Source: an uncultured Bacilli bacterium
GTDB lineage: Bacteria; Bacillota_I; Bacilli_A; RF39; UBA660
Direction: 5' to 3'
NCBI GenBank assembly: GCA_934091055.1
Contig: CAKOKN010000002.1
Span: 88,405 to 152,404 of the forward strand
DNA: 64,000 nt
Positions 7,434 through 16,297 of this stretch are shown here, in pieces; positions within the stretch are counted from its first letter, which is position 1; each line of letters starts with the position of its first letter. The position numbers and the translations under genes were made by a program. The notes beneath the pieces are model-generated. The model saw nothing but the letters and a program-made list of their open reading frames with translations. It was not told the origin of the DNA and ran no database searches.

Positions 7434-8678
7434 ATGGATACCTCAATTATTGAAAATATTATACCTAATATCATACTTATAATATTCCCATTGTTAATAT
7501 ATTTAGTCTGTATTTGCTGCAAAGAAACAATAACCAAATCATACAATCAACTAATATTAAATATAGCGTTATTTACTTCATTATATTTATGTTTAAGATA
7601 TGGAACAATAACCAATAGTAGTAAAATACTATTATTCTGTAATATTCCCATAGTGATAAGTTATCTAAAAAAGAAACCTTTTGTAGGAGCAGTGCTTTCT
7701 ATAATTAATATAGCTTATTGCTATTTTATGTTTCAGACAGATAATTTCTATATAATAACAGGAATAAAATACCTATCATATTTTATACTATATCTTTGTG
7801 CCAATAAAAAAAGACTAAGTTCAGAAAGCTTTATTCTATCAATTGCAGTACTTCAAGGTTTCTTTCTATCATTTGAATATTTCTTTAAAGAAGTAGATAT
7901 ATCTATAAACGATTTTCTATTATTACTAATACTAGTATTTATATATTACTTTGTAACCTTCTTTGTGGTTTATATATTTAAAATAACAGAAAGAGTGCAA
8001 TCACTAAATACTTCAATAAAAAAATTAGAAAAAGATAAAATAATAAAAGATGCATTATTCAAGTTAACACATGAAGTAAAAAATCCATTAGCGGTCTGCA
8101 AAGGATATCTAGATATGATAGATATAGATAAAAAAGATAAAGCAAATAGATATATTATGATAATGAAACAAGAAATCAATCGTAGTCTAAATATTATGAG
8201 TGATTTTCTAGAATTCAATAAAATCAAAATAATAAAAGAAACATTTGATTTAAATTTATTATTAGATGACGTCTATGATTGTATAAAAATAATAGTTAAG
8301 AATAAAAATATAAAATTAGAATATATAGAACAAGTTAATAATGAAATATATATAAATGGCGATTATGAAAGACTAAAACAAGTATTAATTAATTTAATAA
8401 AAAATAGTTATGAAGCAATAATAGAAGAAGGACTAATAACAATATCAAGTGAAATAAACAAAAACTATATAAATGTTATAGTAAAAGATAATGGTATTGG
8501 AATGGATGAAGAAACATTAAGTAATGTCAAAGAAATGTTTTATACTACTAAGAAAACTGGTACAGGACTAGGAGTAGCCCTTTCAAATGAAATAATTAAA
8601 GCCCATAATGGAGAACTAATATATAGTTCAAAACCAAATATAGGAACAAAAGTTACAATAAGATTACCATATGTGTAA
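7434..8678 (+). CDS. orphan sensor histidine kinase, sporulation-kinase-like
   Basis: 414 residues. About six hydrophobic helices cover residues 10-185, followed by a short coiled linker. The H box reads LTHEVKNPLAVCKGYLDMI (His about residue 213), then the N box INLIKNSYEAI, G1 VKDNGIGMDEE and G2 TGTGLGVALSNEIIKAHNG, a complete HisKA plus HATPase unit. No response regulator is adjacent. The HEVKNPLAV box and polytopic input resemble KinB-like kinases feeding the sporulation phosphorelay. Given sigG, gerQ and cwlD elsewhere in the window, that role is plausible but unproven. RBS AAAAGGTGAAATAA. Confidence 0.85.
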   Translation: MDTSIIENIIPNIILIIFPLLIYLVCICCKETITKSYNQLILNIALFTSLYLCLRYGTITNSSKILLFCNIPIVISYLKKKPFVGAVLSIINIAYCYFMFQTDNFYIITGIKYLSYFILYLCANKKRLSSESFILSIAVLQGFFLSFEYFFKEVDISINDFLLLLILVFIYYFVTFFVVYIFKITERVQSLNTSIKKLEKDKIIKDALFKLTHEVKNPLAVCKGYLDMIDIDKKDKANRYIMIMKQEINRSLNIMSDFLEFNKIKIIKETFDLNLLLDDVYDCIKIIVKNKNIKLEYIEQVNNEIYINGDYERLKQVLINLIKNSYEAIIEEGLITISSEINKNYINVIVKDNGIGMDEETLSNVKEMFYTTKKTGTGLGVALSNEIIKAHNGELIYSSKPNIGTKVTIRLPYV

Positions 8679-8735
8679 TCTTTTCTTTTATTATTTCAAT
8701 TTTTTTGTTATAATATTAAATACAGGTGAGCAAAT

Positions 8736-8999
8736 ATGAAAGATATATTTTTAAACAATTTACCATTTATAGATTTGCACGGATTTGATACAGAAAGTGC
8801 TAGAGTAGCAACAAATGATTTCATAGACGATAGTCTAGTACTAAAATACAACAAAGTATTAATAATTCACGGCAAGGGAAAGGGACTAGTAAAGAAGTCA
8901 GTATATGAAGCTTTATCCCATCGAAGAGAAGTTATAAAGTTCCATACTGACAACTTAAATGATGGCTGTACGATTGTGTATTTAACTGTTGACAAGTAA
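8736..8999 (+). CDS. stand-alone Smr domain protein
   Basis: An 87-residue protein made of a single Smr (small MutS-related) domain. It shows the two family signatures: IDLHGFD (DLHG, residues 12-18) and IIHGKGKGLVKKSV (HGKG, near residues 46-52). Smr domains are nicking endonucleases or RNA nucleases; in MutS2 they sit at the C-terminus. Here there is no MutS part. It lies between the histidine kinase and a small membrane peptide; its last codons contain the -35 of the next promoter. RBS CAGGTGAGCAAAT. Confidence 0.88.
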   Translation: MKDIFLNNLPFIDLHGFDTESARVATNDFIDDSLVLKYNKVLIIHGKGKGLVKKSVYEALSHRREVIKFHTDNLNDGCTIVYLTVDK

Positions 9000-9017
9000 A
9001 AACTAGTGTGCTATAAT
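8989..9017 (+). promoter_or_regulatory. consensus promoter upstream of small membrane peptide
   Basis: TTGACA (8989-8994), exactly 17 bp, TATAAT (9012-9017): a perfect housekeeping promoter. The -35 overlaps the 3' end of the Smr gene. Confidence 0.88.
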
Positions 9018-9042
9018 AGGTCTCAATTTTAGGGAATGTATT

Positions 9043-9162
9043 ATGCTAGAAGATAAAATTATAAAACTAATGAGAGAAATAAATACCATTGTTAACAGCA
9101 TCATATCTATAATAGTTTTAATAATCATATGTCTATTAATTTGCATCTTGGAGGTTATCTAG
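9043..9162 (+). CDS. 39-residue single-pass membrane peptide
   Basis: MLEDKIIKLMREINTIVNSI followed by a hydrophobic stretch rich in Ile and Leu, ending CILEVI. The N-terminal 13 residues form a charged amphipathic head and residues 14-38 could span the membrane once. AGGGA lies 7 bases before ATG. It is the first gene behind the perfect promoter at 8989-9017 and precedes a 408-residue membrane-anchored protein by 31 bp, so the two are probably cotranscribed. No family recognised; it could be a small membrane toxin, a regulator or a complex subunit. Support is position, RBS and promoter rather than homology. Confidence 0.55.
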   Translation: MLEDKIIKLMREINTIVNSIISIIVLIIICLLICILEVI

Positions 9163-9193
9163 TTATAACACAACTAAATAAAGGGAGGGTTTT

Positions 9194-10420
9194 ATGGAAA
9201 GTGAAAGAAGAATAAGCTGGCTTAGCTTATTTATAAGAATTATTATAATATTTGTATTCGCATTAATAGTAATTTGGCTTGTTTCAAAAATCATAAGTAA
9301 GAATAAGCTAAGTGAAGCCTTTACAAGTAATATAAACAATATGGAAAAAGTATCAGTTGAATACTTTAAAGGAGTAGACTTACCTTTAGAAAAAGGACAA
9401 AGTATAAAAATAACATTAGGAGAAATGATTGAAAAGAAATTAATCGTCTCTACTAATAGTGATGGAAAAGCTAGTTGTGATACAAAGAATAGCTATTCCA
9501 AAATAACAAGAAAAAGTAAGAATTATATAGTAGAAACTACATTAAAATGTGGTGATGAAAAAGATACTATTACTAAAAAGTTCTCTTTCAAAGATTGCAG
9601 AAATTGCAGCCAAGACACTATTAAAAAAGATAGTAAAAACACTAAAGATACTAAGAATACTACTAATACTAAAGATGATAAAAAGAATGATAGTACTACA
9701 AAAGAAAATACTACCAATAATGATAGTACCAAGAATACTACTTCCAATGGTAGCACTTCTCAAGTTAAGTATTACGAATACGCCAAAGAAACAACAACAT
9801 ATTCTAACTGGGTAAGAGGAAGTAAAACAGGAGACAATATTGAAAATAAATATGAATATTATGGAGTAGCTAAAAAAACTTACTACACACTAGGAGTTAT
9901 AAGAAAAGAAGATTTAACTAAAGACTATATTTCCTATACAATAAAGTTAAATAATGTTCCAAATAATAAATATTATTTCACAACAGTAGAAGAAGCAAAT
10001 TATTTTGATAAATCTGAAGAAAAAAGTTATATCAATCAAAGCGATACTTCAATTTATGAAGGAATTAGTTATGGTAAAGTAAGCGCTATTTCAAATTATT
10101 CATTGTCAACAAATAACTTTACTTATAAACTAATGCCATACTATAGAAGAGGTACATTCTATGTTGATGTAAAAGTATATATTAAAAACACTAATAATTT
10201 AAATAGCTATTATGATAGTAATACTAAATCAAATATCTATTTTGTACCATTAAAACTTAACATTAAGTTTGCTTCAAATGAAATATCAGAAAACAAACCA
10301 TCAGGAGACTATGAAACAATTTCTTACTATAGATATGTTGAAACAAGTAGAGATGTAATATGGTCTACTGAAGAAGCAGTAGAAGGTTATACTAAGACTG
10401 GAAATACCAAATTAAGCTAA
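9194..10420 (+). CDS. membrane-anchored extracellular protein with low-complexity linker, function unknown
   Basis: 408 residues: short basic N-terminus, one transmembrane helix (about 10-32), a small globular region with four Cys (SCDTKN, LKCGDEKD, FKDCRNCSQ), a Lys/Asp/Thr/Asn-rich linker (about 138-190), and a Tyr-rich C-terminal domain starting near YYEYAKETTTYSNW. The orientation places almost everything outside the cell. I do not recognise a family. Near-repeats within the C-terminal domain (YYEYAKETT and YYRYVETSRDVIWST) hint at internal duplication. Strong RBS AAAGGGAGGG. The linker DNA is an ACT/AAT-rich repeat that creates long spurious antisense ORFs. It ends in a terminator shared with clpP. 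Confidence 0.75.
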   Translation: MESERRISWLSLFIRIIIIFVFALIVIWLVSKIISKNKLSEAFTSNINNMEKVSVEYFKGVDLPLEKGQSIKITLGEMIEKKLIVSTNSDGKASCDTKNSYSKITRKSKNYIVETTLKCGDEKDTITKKFSFKDCRNCSQDTIKKDSKNTKDTKNTTNTKDDKKNDSTTKENTTNNDSTKNTTSNGSTSQVKYYEYAKETTTYSNWVRGSKTGDNIENKYEYYGVAKKTYYTLGVIRKEDLTKDYISYTIKLNNVPNNKYYFTTVEEANYFDKSEEKSYINQSDTSIYEGISYGKVSAISNYSLSTNNFTYKLMPYYRRGTFYVDVKVYIKNTNNLNSYYDSNTKSNIYFVPLKLNIKFASNEISENKPSGDYETISYYRYVETSRDVIWSTEEAVEGYTKTGNTKLS

Positions 10421-10423
10421 ATA

Positions 10424-10460
10424 AATAAGCAGTTCACTAAGAATTGCTTATTTTTTTTCT
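10424..10460. terminator. terminator between 408-residue protein gene and clpP
   Basis: AATAAGCA / TGCTTATT stem with a 13-base loop and T8 on the plus side; it overlaps the clpP stop and probably works in both directions. Confidence 0.75.
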
Positions 10461-11026
10461 AATACCTTATCAACCAGTCCATATTCCAGAGCCTCTTTAC
10501 TATCCATAAAGTTATCCCTTTCAGTATCATTATCAATAACATCTATACTCTTACCAGTGGCATCTGATAATATAGAGTTCAACTTATGTTTAAGTTTTAA
10601 AATTCTCTCAGCAGCTATCTTAATCTCTGTTGCCTGGCCTTGTACTCCTCCAAGAGGCTGATGTATCATAACTTCAGCATTAGGTAAAATAAACCTCTTT
10701 CCCCTCTTTCCAACTGCTAAAATAAATGCTGCCATTGATGCTGCAATACCAACACATATTGTGGATACATCACTTTTAATTAAATTCATCGTGTCATATA
10801 TAGCCATCCCAGCAGTAATAGAACCACCTGGAGAATTAATATATAAACTTATATCACTATTATCTAAACTATCCAAATATAATAGTTGTGCTACAATAAC
10901 ATTCGCCGTACTATCAGTAATTTCACCATTCAATATTATTATTCTATCCTTAAGTAATCTAGAATAAATATCGTATGCCCTTTCTCCAATATCATTTTTT
11001 TCAATAACCGTAGGAATTAAATTCAT
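10448..11026 (-). CDS. clpP: ATP-dependent Clp protease proteolytic subunit
   Basis: 192 residues starting MNLIPTVIEKNDIGERAYDI, the standard ClpP N-terminus. The catalytic triad is visible: Ser97 in GIAASMAAF, His122 in MIHQPLGG, and Asp in the DTERDNFMDSKEAL region. ClpP forms a double-heptamer chamber that degrades unfolded or tagged proteins with ClpX/ClpC ATPases. The start is at 11026 with GGGTGAT 4 bases upstream; a longer in-frame extension to 11089 would add a non-homologous hydrophobic stretch and is rejected. Single gene, convergent with the preceding plus-strand gene. No CtsR-type operator was seen. Confidence 0.97.
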   Translation of the reverse strand: MNLIPTVIEKNDIGERAYDIYSRLLKDRIIILNGEITDSTANVIVAQLLYLDSLDNSDISLYINSPGGSITAGMAIYDTMNLIKSDVSTICVGIAASMAAFILAVGKRGKRFILPNAEVMIHQPLGGVQGQATEIKIAAERILKLKHKLNSILSDATGKSIDVIDNDTERDNFMDSKEALEYGLVDKVLEKK

Positions 11027-11136
11027 TTTTATCACCCATAAATAGTATAATATATAGTAACACCATTTATACCAAAAAAAGTATGACAAAAAAGAACATT
11101 TTATGGTATAATAAAATTATACAGTAGGAGGATTAT

Positions 11137-12789
11137 ATGGAAACTATAATAATTACCTTAGATAATGGAAAAAAGAAAGAATATGTAAAAGGCATAAAAC
11201 TAAAGGAAGTAGCAGAAACATTAAAAAAAGATTATCCCTTTGGAGTTATATGTGGAAACTATAATAATAGAATTATTAATGGTGAAGATACTTTAACTAA
11301 AAGTGGAAGATTATCACTATATGATATAAATACTTGTCAAGGAAATAAAATATATGAAAAAGGATTAATATACCTATTCGAATTGGCAGCTATTGAAGTA
11401 CTTGGAAAAGGAACAAGTATTACAGTAAAACATTCCATAGATAGAGGTATATTTTGTAAAATAAATAAAGAAGTAAAAGAAGAAGATATATTAAAGATCA
11501 AGAAGTTAATGAAAGAAAAAGTATCACAAAAAATACCTTTTGTAAAAATAGAAACATCAAAAGAAGATGCAATTGCATACTTCAAAAGTATTAAAAGAGA
11601 AGATAAAGCTAGAACACTATTCTATAATTCATCAAGTTATATCAAACTATATAAATTAGAAGATATGTATAATTATATAATAGGAGATTTACCTGAAGAT
11701 ACAGGAATATTAAAATACTTCGATTTATCATTAATTAAAGATCGTGGAGTAGTAGTAAGATTTCCATCAGTATATGATCAAGGAAAGGTAAAAAAATATA
11801 CTCACCACAATAATTACTTTAATTCATTAGAAGAATATTCTAATTGGGGAAGTAATTTAAACATAACCAATATAGGAGAACTAAATGAATTTATAATAAA
11901 TAATAATGTTGGAGATATAATACAATTATCTGAAATAATGCAAGACTATAAATTACTTAACATAGCAGAACAAATAGTATTAAATAAAGAAGACTATAAA
12001 ATAGTGCTATTATCAGGACCATCAAGTTCAGGAAAGACAACAACATCAATGAAACTATCCCTATACCTAAAGAGCTTAGGACTAAACCCTACCCATTTAT
12101 CAATAGATGATTACTTTCACGAACGAGAAGAGACACCAATTGGCGTTGATGGAAAACCAGACTTCGAATCATTAGCAGCAGTTGATACCAAACTATTCGA
12201 TAATCAAGTTAGTAAACTTCTAAAAGGAGTAAAAGTAAAAGTACCAACATTCAATTTTATTGAAGGAAGAAAAGAGTATAAAAGAGTAGTAGAATTAAAA
12301 GAAAATGACATTCTAATTATTGAAGGATTACACGCTCTAAATGAAGATATCTTAACAAATATTCCAAAGAAAAAGAAATTTAAAGTATATATAAGCCCAT
12401 TAACATACTTAGGAATAGATAATGACAATAGAATAAGTATGACTGATATAAGATTATTAAGAAGAATGATAAGAGATAATCGAACTAGAGGTTATAACCC
12501 ATCTAAAACTCTAAATAGTTGGAGATCAGTAAGAGATGGTGAAGAAAAATATGTCTTTCCATATCAAGATAATGCTGATGTAATCTTTAATTCTAGTCTA
12601 GCTTATGAACTAGCAGTCTTAAAAACATTTGCAGAACCTTTATTATTCACTATTAAAGAAGATGATCCAGAGTATTTGACTGCTAAAAGATTAATAGAAC
12701 TTCTAAAATTTGTTTTACCAATACCAAGTGAAACAGTACCTCAAATATCAATTCTAAGAGAATTTATCGGAGGAAGTTATTTTGAATAG
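11137..12789 (+). CDS. TGS-domain nucleoside (uridine kinase-like) kinase
   Basis: 550 residues. An N-terminal TGS-like ubiquitin-fold region (1-60) and a threonyl-tRNA synthetase second-domain-like region (about 65-200) precede a P-loop kinase with LLSGPSSSGKTTTSMKL at about 292-306, SIDDYFHERE, and DILIIEGLHALNE. This fusion is widespread in Firmicutes and annotated as uridine kinase/phosphoribulokinase family; the natural substrate is not firmly known. RBS GTAGGAGG. The promoter has ATGACA, 18 bp, TATAAT immediately upstream. Confidence 0.88.
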   Translation: METIIITLDNGKKKEYVKGIKLKEVAETLKKDYPFGVICGNYNNRIINGEDTLTKSGRLSLYDINTCQGNKIYEKGLIYLFELAAIEVLGKGTSITVKHSIDRGIFCKINKEVKEEDILKIKKLMKEKVSQKIPFVKIETSKEDAIAYFKSIKREDKARTLFYNSSSYIKLYKLEDMYNYIIGDLPEDTGILKYFDLSLIKDRGVVVRFPSVYDQGKVKKYTHHNNYFNSLEEYSNWGSNLNITNIGELNEFIINNNVGDIIQLSEIMQDYKLLNIAEQIVLNKEDYKIVLLSGPSSSGKTTTSMKLSLYLKSLGLNPTHLSIDDYFHEREETPIGVDGKPDFESLAAVDTKLFDNQVSKLLKGVKVKVPTFNFIEGRKEYKRVVELKENDILIIEGLHALNEDILTNIPKKKKFKVYISPLTYLGIDNDNRISMTDIRLLRRMIRDNRTRGYNPSKTLNSWRSVRDGEEKYVFPYQDNADVIFNSSLAYELAVLKTFAEPLLFTIKEDDPEYLTAKRLIELLKFVLPIPSETVPQISILREFIGGSYFE

Positions 12790-12818
12790 ATAAAAGCATA
12801 TATATTAATAGGTGTAAT

Positions 12819-13475
12819 ATGAATAAATATAAACTATTAATAATTATATGCTTTTTAATTATTACTTTTTGTTTACCTAAAGTAACTGCTACCGTAAATA
12901 ATCTTAGTCTTCTAGGAAAAACTATAGTGTTAGATGCTGGACACGGAGGGGTTGATGACGGAGCCAAAAATAATTATATCGTAGAAAAAGACTTAAATTT
13001 AGTATTAGTAAAGAAGTTAGAGAAAGAATTAACTTCAAAAGGAGCTACTATATATTTAACAAGAAAAGATGAAAAAGATTTATCAACAACTACTGTTAAT
13101 AGAAAAAGACAAGATTTGTATAATCGTGCCAAGTTTATAAATAATTTATCTCCAGATACATATATATCTATTCATTTAAATTCAGCGCCATCACCTGTAT
13201 GGAGGGGCCTTCAAGTATTTTACACTAGTCAAAATAAAGAGAATAAGCTTATTGCTGATGTAATAACTAATTATTTAAAACAGAATATAGCTAATGTTAG
13301 AGAAATAAAGAAAGATGATACTTATTATATGTATAAGCATATAAAGTATCCAGGAGTACTAATTGAAGCAGGTTTTATATCAAATCCCGATGATAATTAT
13401 TTACTTAGACAAGAAGAATATCAAAATAAATTAGTTAGATTAATTAGTGAAGCAATAGAGATATATTATAAATAA
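12819..13475 (+). CDS. cwlD: N-acetylmuramoyl-L-alanine amidase, CwlD-like
   Basis: 218 residues with a signal peptide or anchor (residues 4-25), then an Amidase_3 domain: VLDAGHGGVDDGA (Zn His), IVEKDLNL (Zn Glu), YISIHLNSAP (Zn His), and LIEAGFISNPDD with the catalytic Glu. The domain ends with the protein and there is no binding repeat, which matches CwlD, the sporulation amidase that makes muramic-delta-lactam in spore cortex. SigG and GerQ in the same window support a spore role. It lies 29 bp after the nucleoside kinase gene, possibly in one transcript, and is followed by hairpin cluster A. Confidence 0.8.
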   Translation: MNKYKLLIIICFLIITFCLPKVTATVNNLSLLGKTIVLDAGHGGVDDGAKNNYIVEKDLNLVLVKKLEKELTSKGATIYLTRKDEKDLSTTTVNRKRQDLYNRAKFINNLSPDTYISIHLNSAPSPVWRGLQVFYTSQNKENKLIADVITNYLKQNIANVREIKKDDTYYMYKHIKYPGVLIEAGFISNPDDNYLLRQEEYQNKLVRLISEAIEIYYK

Positions 13476-13491
13476 TATTATTTTCAGTTCG

Positions 13492-13564
13492 CACTAAAGT
13501 TACTCACTGCTATAGAAAGCCTATGGTCTTTCTATAGAAAATTAGAGCCTAAGGTCTCTAATTT
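13492..13564 (+). repeat. hairpin cluster A (two G-CC-TNN-GG-T-C hairpins plus CACTAAAGT lead-in)
   Basis: A1 at 13510-13537 has 10-bp arms CTATAGAAAG / CTTTCTATAG around CC-TAT-GG-T. A2 at 13539-13564 has 9-bp arms AAATTAGAG / CTCTAATTT around CC-TAA-GG-T. Just before them CACTAAAGT (13492-13500) also occurs ahead of cluster B. The arms are unrelated in sequence yet pair perfectly. The cluster lies in the 162-bp gap between cwlD and a small membrane gene. Confidence 0.85.
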
Positions 13565-13637
13565 ATGTTTTTGTTATAAAATACAAAAAAACTTTAAAAA
13601 TAATAAAAAATAGTGTATACTTATAATAGGTGGTACT

Positions 13638-13994
13638 ATGAAAAAAATATATTTAAAATATGATGAATATACTCCTCCAGTTGAATGTGATTATGGTTTT
13701 ATTACAGAAATGATATACTTAGGTTTTTTATATCCAATAAAAAAAAGAAACTATAAAATGTTCTATATCATATTAATGACAGAAGTTGCAGTATCAACCT
13801 TAATAATGTGTTTTATACCATTTAAAATAGGAATTATAGTATGCATATTAATGCTACTATTAATAAATATTCTATTTGCAGCTAACTATAATATGATAGT
13901 AATTGAAGAACTATTAAAGAGAGGCTATGTACCATTAGACTATAATTCTTCTAATCAACTAATAAAAAAAGGAATATACTTCAAGTTACAATAA
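13638..13994 (+). CDS. small membrane protein of unknown function
   Basis: 118 residues: a short polar N-terminus, two central transmembrane helices (about residues 42-62 and 64-86) and a polar C-terminus ending LIKKGIYFKLQ. The region EELLKRGYVPLDYNSSNQL after the second helix resembles small DUF2628-type proteins, but I cannot assign it with confidence. RBS AGGTGGTACT. The 3' end overlaps its terminator. Isolated between two longer gaps, so probably a single-gene transcript. Confidence 0.65.
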   Translation: MKKIYLKYDEYTPPVECDYGFITEMIYLGFLYPIKKRNYKMFYIILMTEVAVSTLIMCFIPFKIGIIVCILMLLLINILFAANYNMIVIEELLKRGYVPLDYNSSNQLIKKGIYFKLQ

Positions 13995-14012
13995 CTTATG
14001 TATATTCCTTTT
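13971..14012 (+). terminator. terminator overlapping end of membrane protein gene
   Basis: GGAATATAC / GTATATTCC 9-bp stem followed by TTTTATT; the 5' arm lies inside the last codons. Confidence 0.65.
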
Positions 14013-14126
14013 ATTAATCTAATATACTTTAATACTATTATAATTAATTATTATTTTTTTAAAATATATACCAATTTTTAGAAAATTATGATATACTTTA
14101 TTAAAGAATAATGGGGTGCATAATAG

Positions 14127-15053
14127 ATGGAAAAAATATTCAAAACTATAAATGAACAAATAGATATATTAAAAGATAAAGGATTGATTATTGAAGATGA
14201 GGACTATGCTAAAGAAACACTTCTAAGAGAAAACTATTTCTTTATTATGGGTTATAGACATTTATTTATGAAATCCAGTAAAGAAAATAAATTTATCGCA
14301 GGTACTACATTTGATGAATTATATGCTTTATTTACATTTGATAGATCATTTAGAAATATAATATTTAAAAATGTTCTAGTAATAGAAAATCAACTTAAAT
14401 CAGTAATTTCTTATCAATTATCTAAAAAATATGGTTATCGTGAAAAAGACTATCTAAATCCAAAGAACTTTACAAGTGATCACGATAAGGTAAGAAGAGT
14501 AAGAGATTTAGTAGATAAAATGAAAAGACAAATTAGAATTAATGCTAATAGCCATAATGCTACAATGCACTATATGAATAATTATGGTTATATTCCCCTT
14601 TGGGTATTAGTCAAAGTCTTATCATTTGGTATTGTTTGTGAATTATATACCATACTAAAGAAAGAAGATCAAATAGAAGTCGCAGAAACTTTTAATACTG
14701 TACCATCAGTACTCGAAGATATTCTAATAATACTTTCTAACTATCGTAACCTATGTGCTCACGAAGACATAGTATTTGAACATAAAACAGAACGAGTAAT
14801 ACCAGATACTAAATATCATCAAATAATGAAAATACCAAAGATGGATGGAGAATATATATATGGCAAGAATGACATATTTGCCTTAATCATAATATTTAAA
14901 ATACTATTAAGTAAAAAAGATTTTAGATTAATGATGAAAGAAATAGAGTATGAATTAGAATTATTAGATGGAAAAATAGATACTATATCTATAAATAAAG
15001 TTTTAGATAGAATGGGCTTTCCTCAAAACTATATGGACATAATAGGATGGTGA
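14127..15053 (+). CDS. Abi_2-family abortive-infection protein (HEPN RNase type)
   Basis: 308 residues, full length for the AbiD/AbiF (Abi_2) family. Family features are the opening TINEQIDILKDKGLIIEDE, LLRENYFFIMGYRHLF, a central TFDRSFRNIIFKNVLVIENQ, and SNYRNLCAHEDIVF near residue 207. The last contains R-N-x3-H, the HEPN ribonuclease motif. Such proteins abort phage infection by cutting RNA. Its stop lies 4 bases before the htrA start (TGAAATAATG), so the two are cotranscribed and coupled. That pairing is unusual and may mean the protein has a housekeeping or stress role here. Promoter not clear. Confidence 0.85.
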   Translation: MEKIFKTINEQIDILKDKGLIIEDEDYAKETLLRENYFFIMGYRHLFMKSSKENKFIAGTTFDELYALFTFDRSFRNIIFKNVLVIENQLKSVISYQLSKKYGYREKDYLNPKNFTSDHDKVRRVRDLVDKMKRQIRINANSHNATMHYMNNYGYIPLWVLVKVLSFGIVCELYTILKKEDQIEVAETFNTVPSVLEDILIILSNYRNLCAHEDIVFEHKTERVIPDTKYHQIMKIPKMDGEYIYGKNDIFALIIIFKILLSKKDFRLMMKEIEYELELLDGKIDTISINKVLDRMGFPQNYMDIIGW

Positions 15054-15057
15054 AATA

Positions 15058-16173
15058 ATGAAAAAAAAGAATAATAAAATAATACTACCTATATTAGTTT
15101 TCTTTGCTTTTATAGGAGGAGCAATATGGTCTTATCTAGTATTAAATCAATTAAATAAAGGTGGAAGTATAACTACTTCTTCAGGAGGAAATTATACAAT
15201 AAATGAAAATAGTATATCAAAATCAGTAGATAAAGTATATGATGCTACAGTAGTAGTACAAAGTTATAAAGATGGCAGTCCAGTATCTACAGGTACAGGA
15301 TTTGTATATAAAAAAGAAGGATCAACAGCATATATAATGACTAATAATCACGTTATATCACAAGGAAACTCTGCTAAAGTAGTATTTAGTGACGGCTCTT
15401 CTGCAGATACTAAAATATTAGGTGGAGAAACATATTCTGATATAGCAGTATTAACAGTTTCAGCAGCTAGCATTAAACAAGTTGCTACAATTGGAAATAC
15501 TGAAAATATAAGATTAGGAGATACAACATTTGCAGTAGGTGCTCCTCTTGGCGATACTTATAGTGGAACAGTAACTAAAGGAATATTGTCAGGTAAAGAT
15601 AGATTAGTAGCAGTCTCATTCTCTGGTAATACATCCGATTATTATATGAAAGTATTACAAACAGATGCTGCCTTAAATCCAGGAAATAGTGGAGGACCAT
15701 TATGTAATGTAAATGGTGAAGTAATAGGTGTAACATCACTAAAACTAACTGAAGAAAAAGCCTCTACTACTACAAGTTATAGTGTTGAAGGAATGGGCTT
15801 TGCTATCCCAATCGAAGATGCTCTATATTATGCTGGTATAATAGAAAAAGGAGAAACAGTAAAAAGACCATATATAGGAATAAGTATGTTAGATATAACA
15901 GATAGTTACTATTTGTGGCAATCCGGAATAACATTACCAAAAGGAGTAACTAAAGGTGTTGCAGTACTAGAAGTAGTATCATCATCTCCAGCAGAAAAAG
16001 CAGGATTACAAAAGGGTGATATTATAACAAAAATTGAAAAAGAAGAAATATCTTCAGTTGCCGAACTACGTTACGAATTATATAAACATAATCCAGGAGA
16101 CAAAGTAGTCATAACATATAACCGTAATGGTAAAGAACTAACATCAGAAGTAACACTTGAAGAAGTAAATTAA
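15058..16173 (+). CDS. htrA: HtrA/DegP-type membrane-anchored serine protease
   Basis: 371 residues: one N-terminal membrane anchor (about 8-30), a trypsin-like domain with His98 (NNHVIS), Asp127 (YSDIAVL) and Ser210 (NPGNSGGPL), and a single C-terminal PDZ domain (GVAVLEVVSSSPAEKAGL, GDIITKIEKEEI). It degrades misfolded exported proteins on the outer face of the membrane. It is translationally linked to the Abi gene upstream and ends at a strong terminator. No CssRS-like two-component pair is visible next to it. Confidence 0.95.
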   Translation: MKKKNNKIILPILVFFAFIGGAIWSYLVLNQLNKGGSITTSSGGNYTINENSISKSVDKVYDATVVVQSYKDGSPVSTGTGFVYKKEGSTAYIMTNNHVISQGNSAKVVFSDGSSADTKILGGETYSDIAVLTVSAASIKQVATIGNTENIRLGDTTFAVGAPLGDTYSGTVTKGILSGKDRLVAVSFSGNTSDYYMKVLQTDAALNPGNSGGPLCNVNGEVIGVTSLKLTEEKASTTTSYSVEGMGFAIPIEDALYYAGIIEKGETVKRPYIGISMLDITDSYYLWQSGITLPKGVTKGVAVLEVVSSSPAEKAGLQKGDIITKIEKEEISSVAELRYELYKHNPGDKVVITYNRNGKELTSEVTLEEVN

Positions 16174-16197
16174 TCTAGATTAATTCTAGATTTTTTT
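16172..16197 (+). terminator. terminator of htrA
   Basis: AATCTAGA / TCTAGATT stem, 5-base loop, followed by T6. Confidence 0.85.
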
Positions 16198-16297
16198 ATA
16201 TAAGAATTAAAATATCAAAAAATAATAATATAAAACTATTGTATTTTATCTATAATATTTGTTATAATAAAATAGATGAAAAAAGAAAGGTGAGAAA

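Noticed and set aside
9523..9763. Three overlapping ORFs on both strands of the low-complexity linker
   Set aside because: They arise from the ACT/AAT-rich coding repeat of the 408-residue protein; none has an RBS or sensible composition.
11027..11089. N-terminal extension of ClpP
   Set aside because: The extra 21 residues are hydrophobic and unlike ClpP; the ATG at 11026 has the GGGTGAT RBS and standard length.
13510..13564. Hairpin cluster A as a pair of intrinsic terminators
   Set aside because: No T-tract follows the stems, and the core CC-TNN-GG-T is conserved across loci, which terminators do not require.
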